DNA of 49,230 nt from an uncultured Candidatus Saccharibacteria bacterium. GTDB lineage: Bacteria; Patescibacteriota; Saccharimonadia; Saccharimonadales; Saccharimonadaceae. The stretch covers positions 1 to 49,230 of the forward strand of contig CANDYV010000002.1 in the NCBI GenBank assembly GCA_947425085.1. The letters are read 5' to 3'. Position numbers and translations under genes: made by a program. Numbering within the stretch: the first letter of the stretch is position 1; each line of letters starts with the position of its first letter. This document shows positions 1 to 7,202 of this stretch, piece by piece. The notes under the pieces were generated by a model, which saw nothing but the letters and a program-made list of their open reading frames with translations, was not told the origin of the DNA and ran no database searches.

Positions 1-19
1 TACTAATTTTTGGGCATGA

Positions 20-54
20 AAAATCCCCCGGCCTGGATAGGTCGAGGGCTTTTA
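20..54 (-). terminator. Probable intrinsic terminator of the 62..946 ORF
   Basis: Minus strand AAAAGCCCTCGACCTATCCAGGCCGGGGGATTTTT: imperfect GC hairpin followed by a T run. Confidence 0.6.
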
Positions 55-61
55 CCAAGAA

Positions 62-946
62 TCAAAACAGCAAGCCGAGAACGGTGCGAATGGCGGTCAA
101 CTCAATCATAGCATCAAGGAGTCCGCTGTCCTGCATCAGGTCAAAATGCTCGGCCGTCTCAACGCTTCGGCGAAGGGTGGGGATACATTTCGCATCATAG
201 CGGATGCGGTCGACCCCGTTCGGAGAGGTAATTTCGACACAGTCATCCTTCAACTCCAACGTCGTGCCGTCGGGGCCATAGACCTTATTGAACCGTTCAA
301 TGAGGTCGGTTTTCTCCAGCTCATTGCGGCGCTCAGCCTTATGTTCCTGGAAGTCGCGCTCAGCCTGGTCGCCAGCATCAATGGACTGTTGTGTAGAGGC
401 GGCCAACGAATAGCAGAGCGCCTTCACAAAACCGGTCGCCGGAAGCATCCAGACGTCCTCGTTGCCATAGGTTGTGCCCTCGTCGTCGGAAAGATTCTCA
501 AAACGACGGTACCAGATAGCGCCGTGGCGCTTGGCAAAGTTGCTATCCATTCCGCCAGCAGGCGGCATAAGATTTGCATTCCAGCAGACATGCAGGGCAA
601 AACAATCAGCCTCGCCGGGGTGCTGAAGGATAAAGCGAGGCGGCTGGCCGTCGGCAGAGATCAGATGTCCGGTATGAACATGGAGCTGCACCAGACGCGG
701 CAGTACGCCCAGATCGAAACAGAGTTGTGGACAGTTGACTTCACCGACACCACCGGGCAGGAGGAAGCCTCCGCGCCCATCAACGGGCAGCTTTTCGGGG
801 AGCAGGAGCAGAGGATAGTCGGCGGCGCGGCCAGTTTTCGCAGCGTTCTTGCTCTCGAGGACGTAGTGGCCACTACCAGCCTCATGGCTAATATTGGCGT
901 CCTTGATAGCCTTACATAGGATTTCAATGGGAGCTTTTTGTAACAC
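62..946 (-). CDS. Hypothetical protein (294 aa), orphan single-gene unit
   Basis: Long ORF (GTG start) flanked by a consensus promoter (1095-1123) and a terminator (20-54); no family recognised. Confidence 0.65.
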   Translation of the reverse strand: MLQKAPIEILCKAIKDANISHEAGSGHYVLESKNAAKTGRAADYPLLLLPEKLPVDGRGGFLLPGGVGEVNCPQLCFDLGVLPRLVQLHVHTGHLISADGQPPRFILQHPGEADCFALHVCWNANLMPPAGGMDSNFAKRHGAIWYRRFENLSDDEGTTYGNEDVWMLPATGFVKALCYSLAASTQQSIDAGDQAERDFQEHKAERRNELEKTDLIERFNKVYGPDGTTLELKDDCVEITSPNGVDRIRYDAKCIPTLRRSVETAEHFDLMQDSGLLDAMIELTAIRTVLGLLF

Positions 947-1094
947 GGAAAAGACCTCTTTTCGTCAAAATTACTGTCATCGACAGCGTTAGGAGCATAG
1001 AAGGCGATGTACTCCCGACGCTATCGACGATAGATTCTTGGTTTTTGAAGGAGCAAACCACTACAGATAGAACCTCCGCGAGGCTTATATTTTT

Positions 1095-1123
1095 ATTGTA
1101 GCACAGGTTACACTTTTTGTCAA
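1095..1123 (-). promoter_or_regulatory. Sigma70-type promoter TTGACA-N17-TACAAT
   Basis: Minus strand TTGACAaaaagtgtaacctgtgcTACAAT upstream of the 62..946 ORF. Confidence 0.75.
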
Positions 1124-1187
1124 TAGTTATTCGAGATTCTTGGGATTTTGGCTAGCAAAAAATAGGCGCTGAGAGGCTCTTGAGGAT

Positions 1188-3725
1188 TTATTTTCGCTGA
1201 GCGAGGAACTTGTAGCCTTCGAAGATGCCGAGCGGGACGAAGAAAGCGGTAAGGACGGTGATGACAAGAGCGAGAAGTGGGACAGAGACCGTGTTGACGA
1301 TAATCATCAGCGGGCCGAAGAGGGCGAGGATTTGAAGTATGATCGCGGCGAGCATAGCGAGATGAAAGCTGTTGTGCTTGACCTTGAGGCGTTTCCAAGC
1401 GGATTCGTAGGTACCGCGAGCAGAGAAAGCGCTAGCCCATTGCATAACGACTAGCGCCGTAAAGGCGAGAGTATTGGCCTGAGCGGGGTCACCGAGAACG
1501 GCGCGAGCGATATAGAAGGTAGCGAGAGTGCCAGCGGCCATCGTGAAGGCGATGAGCGCCATGCGACCGAACATTTTACCGGAAAGGATCGGTGCGTCCT
1601 TTGCTTCGGGTTTCTGGCGGAGGATTTTCTGTTCGGGCGGTTCGAGGCCAATCGGGATGACCATGAGAGAGTCGGTGACGAGGTTGATCCAGAGAATTTG
1701 GATCGGAGTGAGGAGCTGGCTGCCAGAGAAAATCAGAGCGCCGAGCATCGTGAGGGCTTCGCCGGCGTTCGTGGCGAGAAGATAGCCGAGCATGCGACGG
1801 ATATTGGCCAGAACGGTGCGGCTTTCCTTGATGGCTTCGGAAATGTTTTTGAAATTATTATCGAGAAGAACAATGTCGCCGGCGTCTTGGACAATAGAGG
1901 GGCTATTACCCATAGCGATACCGACGTGAGCGCCGACGAGAGCGGGGACATCATTCACGCCGTCGCCGGTCATGGCGCAGATTTCGGTCGTTTTGATAGC
2001 AGAGAGGACACGATATTTATCTTCAGGAGTGACGCGGGCAAAAATCGTGATATTTTTCACGGCATCGGCGAGATCGTCATCGCTAATATTTCCTAGCTTC
2101 GAGCAATCGAGAACTTGCGAAAAGTCGTCGGCAAGGCCGAGTTCGCGACCGATAGCGTAGGCGGTGCCGGCATGGTCGCCGGTGACCATTTTGGTTTTTA
2201 CGCCCATGCGCGCGGCCTGACGAATTGCGGCAGGAGCCTCCTTGCGCAAAGCGTCAGCGACGGCAATAAGGCCTTCAAACTTAAAAATACTATGCTTGTC
2301 GAGGCGACCGAGCTCGTTGATTTCGCGGTCAATTTCGGCGCTAGCAATCGCGATAACTTTATAACCTTTGTTGGCGAGCTCGATAAGTTTTGCATCGGCG
2401 GCATCACGCTCTTTTTGGTCAAGATTACTGCGGGAGAGGATGGTTTCGGGAGCGCCTTTGACACGAAGGATGAGTTTCTCGTCGCTACGATAAAGGTTAC
2501 CGGAAAGCTTAATACTTTGATCAAAAGCATAGAGTTTTAGGGATTCAAGTTTGGAGATTTTGAAGTTTTCTTTCTTCAGATAGTCAAGAATACAGGCATC
2601 GAGCGGGTCCATCACGCCGACGCCGCCGTCAGTATCCATGAAAACCGATTCGAGGAGAGCGGTGCGAGCGAGATTGTCAAGAAACTCACGCTTCGGCTCG
2701 GTGGTCCAGATTTCTTTGAGCTCGAGGCGATTCTCGGTCAAGGTGCCGGTCTTGTCGCTGGCAATAGTGGTGACGATGCCGATAGACTCGATAGCCTGAA
2801 GCTCCTTGATGAGGGCGTTTTTCTTCGCCATGCGCTTCGCACAAAGGGCGAGAATAATCGAAATCGCGATCGGAAGACCTTCCGGCACAGCAGAAACAAT
2901 CATGGCGAGGGTAAATTCGAGAGCGTCGAGCAGGTCGATGCCATCAACGAGCTGGATAATCAGAACGACGAAAGCCAGAACGACCACGACTGCGGCGATT
3001 TGAGCGACAAGCTTGTTCATTTTGGCCTGGATAGGACTTTCCTCGCCGAGCGAAGAGGCGAGAGAGGCAATGCGGCCGTATTCGGTATCATTACCGGTCG
3101 CGGTGACGACGAATTTGCCGGTGCCGGTGATAACAAAAGAGCCGGCGAAGACCATGTTACGCTGTTCGTAGACTTTTTTGGTACCGGAGATGGCCTTGGC
3201 GTCCTTCGCGATAGCCTCTGATTCGCCGGTCAGCATGGACTCGTTCGAGAGGAGGCCGGATTCACTCACAATGCGGCCGTCAGCCGGGATGCGATCGCCC
3301 TCGCGAAGAATCACGATGTCGCCGGGGACGAGCTCGGTCGATTCGATAGCCTGTTCTTCTCCGCCGCGGAGGACGGTGATAGTCTGGATAGTGCTGTTTT
3401 TGAGAGATTGGAGGATTTTTTCGGTCGAAAAACGCTGTATATAATATATAATGGCGTCGACGGCGATGATAATTCCGATCGTGATAGCCTCGATCCAGTT
3501 TTGCTGAATGGCGGAAAGCGCGAGCGCAATCACCAAAATAACCATGAAAATATCAACGAACGGCTCGATTAGCTTTCGCCAGAGCGGAGTTTCCGCTACT
3601 TTGAGAATGTTTTTGCCGTAAGTTTGTTGGCGCTTCTGCACCTCTTTATCGCTGAGACCAGTCTCGGGATTGACCGCAAGATTGCCCAGTACCTCCTTAG
3701 TCGTCTGGTTGTAAAAATTAGCCAT
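1188..3725 (-). CDS. P-type cation-transporting (Ca2+-like) ATPase
   Basis: SDKTGTLTEN phosphorylation motif, GDGVNDVPAL hinge, TGES motif, multiple TM segments. Confidence 0.95.
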   Translation of the reverse strand: MANFYNQTTKEVLGNLAVNPETGLSDKEVQKRQQTYGKNILKVAETPLWRKLIEPFVDIFMVILVIALALSAIQQNWIEAITIGIIIAVDAIIYYIQRFSTEKILQSLKNSTIQTITVLRGGEEQAIESTELVPGDIVILREGDRIPADGRIVSESGLLSNESMLTGESEAIAKDAKAISGTKKVYEQRNMVFAGSFVITGTGKFVVTATGNDTEYGRIASLASSLGEESPIQAKMNKLVAQIAAVVVVLAFVVLIIQLVDGIDLLDALEFTLAMIVSAVPEGLPIAISIILALCAKRMAKKNALIKELQAIESIGIVTTIASDKTGTLTENRLELKEIWTTEPKREFLDNLARTALLESVFMDTDGGVGVMDPLDACILDYLKKENFKISKLESLKLYAFDQSIKLSGNLYRSDEKLILRVKGAPETILSRSNLDQKERDAADAKLIELANKGYKVIAIASAEIDREINELGRLDKHSIFKFEGLIAVADALRKEAPAAIRQAARMGVKTKMVTGDHAGTAYAIGRELGLADDFSQVLDCSKLGNISDDDLADAVKNITIFARVTPEDKYRVLSAIKTTEICAMTGDGVNDVPALVGAHVGIAMGNSPSIVQDAGDIVLLDNNFKNISEAIKESRTVLANIRRMLGYLLATNAGEALTMLGALIFSGSQLLTPIQILWINLVTDSLMVIPIGLEPPEQKILRQKPEAKDAPILSGKMFGRMALIAFTMAAGTLATFYIARAVLGDPAQANTLAFTALVVMQWASAFSARGTYESAWKRLKVKHNSFHLAMLAAIILQILALFGPLMIIVNTVSVPLLALVITVLTAFFVPLGIFEGYKFLAQRK

Positions 3726-3731
3726 GGTTTC

Positions 3732-3821
3732 ATTATAGCATGAACCTCCGGTTCATACTGTAATTTCCTCGCGCTCAGAAAAACATGCTAGCATATTTTC
3801 GTTCGCTGCTCGTTATTATAG
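3732..3821. repeat. Structured two-hairpin intergenic element, copy 1
   Basis: Hairpin ATGAACC-TCC-GGTTCAT (3740-3756), stem CTGTAAT/ATTATAG (3758-3821) enclosing hairpin GAAAA...TTTTC (3778-3800). Confidence 0.65.
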
Positions 3822-3876
3822 CGAGAGGGGTCTGATTTGTCTAATGAACCCTGGCTTGGTTGCACCTGGCTGCGCT

Positions 3877-4863
3877 TTATTGTGCGGAATGCGCCTCAAT
3901 CCAGCCTAGAATATCTGACCAAACTTCGAGCTTGCCGCGCTCATTGAGGATTTCATGGCGCATTTTTGGATAAAGTTTGCTGACGACGTCTTGGTAGCCG
4001 CGGGCGCGCATAAAGTCGACCGCTTCGTTGAACTTCTTATGGCTAATAATACAGGGGTCGTCGGCGCCGGCAATGAAGAGGATTGGGACGGAGGGATTTC
4101 GCATTTGCCAATCTTTCGGGCTGTAGGCGCGCTTCATAAGGCCGAAGAGCGTGATAAAACCATTGAGAGTGAAGACGAAACCGTCGCGCTCGTCCGCGTC
4201 GTAGGCGGCGACCACGGCCGGGTCGCTAACAATCCAAGCGTTCGGGCTGTTGTCATAGGTGGCGTCGAGATTGTTGTTGGACTTGGCGAGTTTGGCGGAA
4301 CGCTTGTTGTAACTGCTAAAAGCAAGGTTGTTGATAAGGTTGCTGCGATGGCGATCGCCGCGGAAGACCTTTAGGAACTTCGAGATAGCGATAGCGGGCC
4401 CGGCACCGGGATTGTTGCTGGGCGAGCCGCAGACAATGAGGCGACCAACGTCGGCGTCGTATTTTTTCATATAGCAACGGACGACGAGCGAGCCCATGCT
4501 GTGGCCGAAGAGAGTGAGCGAAAGACCCGGGAAGCGTTGTTTGACGTATTTGGTGATTTGATGGACGTCGCTGATAATGCCATTCACGCTATCCTTGCCG
4601 AAATAACCATAGTCATCTTCTGAGGCGACGCTGGCGCCGTGCCCGCGGTGGTCATGGATGATGACGACATAGCCGCGCTCAGCGAGATAATCCATGAAAT
4701 CGTGATAGCGCTCGCGATGCTCGGCCATGCCATGAACGAGCTGAACGATGCCTTTAGGGGCGGCCGGAATGCGGAGGCTGACGCCTAGCACGAGACCGTC
4801 ATGATTGCTTTTGAGGGTGAATTCTTCTTTTTGAAAAGTTGCGTTTTTGGATGGTTCGTCCAT
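3877..4863 (-). CDS. Alpha/beta hydrolase (monoacylglycerol lipase-like)
   Basis: VQLVHGMAEH, GHSMGS nucleophile elbow; ORF track start is 62 codons too long, start placed at MDEPSKN behind AAGGAA. Confidence 0.88.
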   Translation of the reverse strand: MDEPSKNATFQKEEFTLKSNHDGLVLGVSLRIPAAPKGIVQLVHGMAEHRERYHDFMDYLAERGYVVIIHDHRGHGASVASEDDYGYFGKDSVNGIISDVHQITKYVKQRFPGLSLTLFGHSMGSLVVRCYMKKYDADVGRLIVCGSPSNNPGAGPAIAISKFLKVFRGDRHRSNLINNLAFSSYNKRSAKLAKSNNNLDATYDNSPNAWIVSDPAVVAAYDADERDGFVFTLNGFITLFGLMKRAYSPKDWQMRNPSVPILFIAGADDPCIISHKKFNEAVDFMRARGYQDVVSKLYPKMRHEILNERGKLEVWSDILGWIEAHSAQ

Positions 4864-5004
4864 ACTTATTCCTTGTGCTAAATAAACTAATTTTATTATA
4901 GCACAGGCCCTCGACTTAAAAATAGCAGCCCCGACAGAGAATTTTTGGCCTACTAACTGCAACAAAAAATCGCCCTTGTCGGCGCTATTGAACATTATCA
5001 CATA

Positions 5005-5081
5005 TGGTGCGGGCGAAGAGACTCTAACTCTCGACCTCTTCCTTGGCAAGGAAGCGCTCTAAACAACTGAGCTACGCCCGC
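5005..5081 (-). tRNA. tRNA-Gly (anticodon GCC), CCA encoded
   Basis: Revcomp GCGGGCGTAGCTCAGTTGTTTAGAGCGCTTCCTTGCCAAGGAAGAGGTCGAGAGTTAGAGTCTCTTCGCCCGCACCA folds as a cloverleaf. Confidence 0.95.
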
Positions 5082-5091
5082 GTATGTGGTC

Positions 5092-5120
5092 ATTATAGCA
5101 CACGGTGCGCAACGAGGCAA
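5092..5120 (-). promoter_or_regulatory. Promoter of tRNA-Gly: TTGCCT-N17-TATAAT
   Basis: Minus strand TTGCCTcgttgcgcaccgtgtgcTATAAT. Confidence 0.75.
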
Positions 5121-5206
5121 GGGATTTTTGCGAAGTTTTTTGAGATAATGGATAGGGCTTAAGCCTTTCGCTATACGTTTTATAGTTCGTGGTTTGCTTT
5201 GCGGAC

Positions 5207-5229
5207 AAAAAATGGCTACTTTCGTAGCC
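5207..5229 (-). terminator. Intrinsic terminator
   Basis: Minus strand GGCTAC-GAAA-GTAGCC-ATTTTTT. Confidence 0.8.
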
Positions 5230-5239
5230 CTATACTTCC

Positions 5240-5268
5240 ATTGTAGCACTCTTTTCTGATTTTGTCAA
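5240..5268 (-). promoter_or_regulatory. Sigma70-type promoter immediately upstream of a terminator
   Basis: Minus strand TTGACAaaatcagaaaagagtgcTACAAT. Confidence 0.7.
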
Positions 5269-5272
5269 GAGT

Positions 5273-5357
5273 TGGTGCCCGAGACTGGACTTGAACCAGC
5301 ACGCCTTGCGGCATATGCTCCTAAGGCATACGTGTATACCAATTTCACCACTCGGGC
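5273..5357 (-). tRNA. tRNA-Leu (anticodon UAG), CCA encoded
   Basis: Revcomp GCCCGAG...GTATGCCTTAGGAGCATATGC...CTCGGGCACCA; long variable arm. Confidence 0.94.
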
Positions 5358-5396
5358 ATGGGTTCATTATAGCACGAGATAGTTGATAGCGAAAGT

Positions 5397-5413
5397 GTTG
5401 TAATTTTTACAAC
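5397..5413. promoter_or_regulatory. 17-bp palindromic motif GTTGTAATTTTTACAAC
   Basis: One of three near-identical palindromes in the window. Confidence 0.5.
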
Positions 5414-5416
5414 GTT

Positions 5417-6049
5417 TTATTTCCGGTAGACCGTCAGGCGGGCCGCGGCGTAAGTGCGGGTGGTTTCCTGCTGGAGACCAGGGATTTCAAGGGGATCAAT
5501 TTTAGCGGGAGAAGAAAGGAGAAAGACGCCGCCTTCATCGAGGATTTGGCTAATGTTTGCGAGATCCTCAGGATGGAAGTTATCATATGGCGGATCAGCA
5601 AGAATAATGTCGAAGTATGACAGATATTCGGGGCGCCCGCAAAAAGTCGAGACGGATTCAGGGAAAACCGCAGAGGATTCCGGGGCGGGGTTTAGGACGG
5701 CGAGATTTTCGGTAATAAGGCGGGCGATGCGGGGGGATTTTTCGACGAAGACTACTCGGCTAGCGCCGCGGCTCAAAGCTTCGATACCGAGTGCGCCGGA
5801 GCCGGCATAGAGGTCGAGAACTTTAGATGAATTGTCGAGATAGGGCTGGAGAAGGTTAAAGAGGGCTAGTTTTTCGCGGGCGCCCATCGGGTGAGTGAGG
5901 GCGGATTCGGGCGAGCGAAGCCTTTGTCCTTTATAAAGACCGGAGATGATGCGCAGATCAGAGGCAGGGCGGGGGTGAGAGCCGGAACGAAGCGCAAGGC
6001 GGTGGTCTGAGGCGGGGTGACGAGCAGAGTGGCGATTGCTAGTTTTCAC
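5417..6049 (-). CDS. rsmD: 16S rRNA (guanine966-N2)-methyltransferase RsmD
   Basis: LRIISGLYKGQRL, LDLYAGSGALGIEALSRGA, DIILADPPY; GTG start with AAGGAGATTC upstream, overlapping the previous stop. Confidence 0.93.
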   Translation of the reverse strand: MKTSNRHSARHPASDHRLALRSGSHPRPASDLRIISGLYKGQRLRSPESALTHPMGAREKLALFNLLQPYLDNSSKVLDLYAGSGALGIEALSRGASRVVFVEKSPRIARLITENLAVLNPAPESSAVFPESVSTFCGRPEYLSYFDIILADPPYDNFHPEDLANISQILDEGGVFLLSSPAKIDPLEIPGLQQETTRTYAAARLTVYRK

Positions 6050-7010
6050 GAATCTCCTTCGACGCGCGGTTCGGCTTGGATAGAGATTTCGGGCGAATAT
6101 TATACGCCTCTGCAACCGCGGAATACCAGCCGAGCGTAATGGCTTTGACGATTTCCGGGAGAAGAATCTCTTTAGTCTGGAGGGCGAGGTCGGTGGTCCA
6201 GCCGTCTTGACAAAAACGGTCATACATCTTAAGGCTTTTCACAAGTTCGAGGGATTTGTCAAAAATATGTTCAATATTCGTATCTTCGAGGTCGCTAGGC
6301 TTAATATCGGGGATAAAAGATTTTGGCGGGAGGGTGGCGGCAATCATCGCGACGCCATATTCGTAAGCAATATGCTTCGACATATGGCCGCCGGCGCCCC
6401 AGTAAAGCCAGTTGTTGCGAATGGTCTCGAGCATGCTGCGGCCATGCATGACGCCCTTAATCGGCTGGCCGAAAACGCGCATCATTTCTTTGTCGGTCAT
6501 GAGCTCGTCCTGAACCTGCGAAAGCGGATAGTGGTGGGCCGGGGTGAGGCCGTCAGTAAGCATATGCGCCATCCAAGCAGCCTCGAAGGCGGCGCGAACG
6601 TCATTCTTCTGTTTGAGGGCGCGGACCAGATTCCAATGATGATCCTGGATCAGAGTGAGGACGGAGCGCTGGTCGAGATGCTCGTGACCGGGGGCGTTGG
6701 CGGGGCTGGAATCCTCGAGGCATTCAGCGGCGTTAGCGGTTTCAATGATGTCGGTAGGATCGGAGGGATTGACAGCTGGTTCCGGGGTGAGCATGTGCGA
6801 AGGCTCGTCGACGCCAGGGCTTTTGCGCTTCAGACCGTCAGGGCCGCGAATCCCCTCGAAGTGGACGATTTCCTTGCTGGCAGGAAAATATTTGCCCCGA
6901 GGTAAATGATGAGCAAGGGCCTTGCGCGCGGCTTGGTCGAGACGCTGGTGCGTGCCAACAATTCGGCCGGAAAGCTTCGAATTTTTCGAAATCGCAGTCG
7001 TAGAATACAT
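6039..7010 (-). CDS. Hypothetical protein with a helical zinc-hydrolase-like motif (HMLTDGLTPAHH)
   Basis: Motif HxxxD...PxHH resembling zinc phospholipase C / S1-P1 proteins; eyeball similarity only. Confidence 0.6.
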   Translation of the reverse strand: MYSTTAISKNSKLSGRIVGTHQRLDQAARKALAHHLPRGKYFPASKEIVHFEGIRGPDGLKRKSPGVDEPSHMLTPEPAVNPSDPTDIIETANAAECLEDSSPANAPGHEHLDQRSVLTLIQDHHWNLVRALKQKNDVRAAFEAAWMAHMLTDGLTPAHHYPLSQVQDELMTDKEMMRVFGQPIKGVMHGRSMLETIRNNWLYWGAGGHMSKHIAYEYGVAMIAATLPPKSFIPDIKPSDLEDTNIEHIFDKSLELVKSLKMYDRFCQDGWTTDLALQTKEILLPEIVKAITLGWYSAVAEAYNIRPKSLSKPNRASKEIREN

Positions 7011-7090
7011 TACTTAATAAAGTATATAACATTTTTGTAAGGTTTCCAAGCGGTTTTGGTAATTTTAGTGATTCTTACTTGACTTTTATA

Positions 7091-7161
7091 GCGGCCAAGC
7101 CGCATAAAAACCTGCGCGCACTCGAAAGAGGCTGCCGCCAGCACCCTCTTTGCTCGCTTAC
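7091..7161. repeat. Structured two-hairpin intergenic element, copy 4 (divergent)
   Basis: Hairpin GCGGC-CAA-GCCGC then ...GCGCGCACTC-[AAAGAGG...CCTCTTT]-GCTCGCT. Confidence 0.45.
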
Positions 7162-7190
7162 TTGACTTTCGAGGAAAAGTGTGCTATAAT
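7162..7190 (+). promoter_or_regulatory. Plus-strand promoter facing the recG 3' end (antisense)
   Basis: TTGACTttcgaggaaaagtgtgcTATAAT, 17-bp spacer. Confidence 0.65.
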
Positions 7191-7202
7191 GAAGGGGTGG
7201 GG

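Noticed and set aside
146-919. Plus-strand ORF of 257 aa opposite the 62..946 ORF
   Set aside because: Antisense shadow ORF; the minus-strand ORF has promoter, leader and terminator. Similar shadow ORFs (23726-24598, 29735-30523, 36076-36945, 37017-38096, 41035-41958 and others) mirror well-identified genes and were not called.
4864-5049. N-terminal 62 codons of the hydrolase ORF
   Set aside because: Runs back through the tRNA-Gly gene; SD and conserved start support MDEPSKN at 4863.
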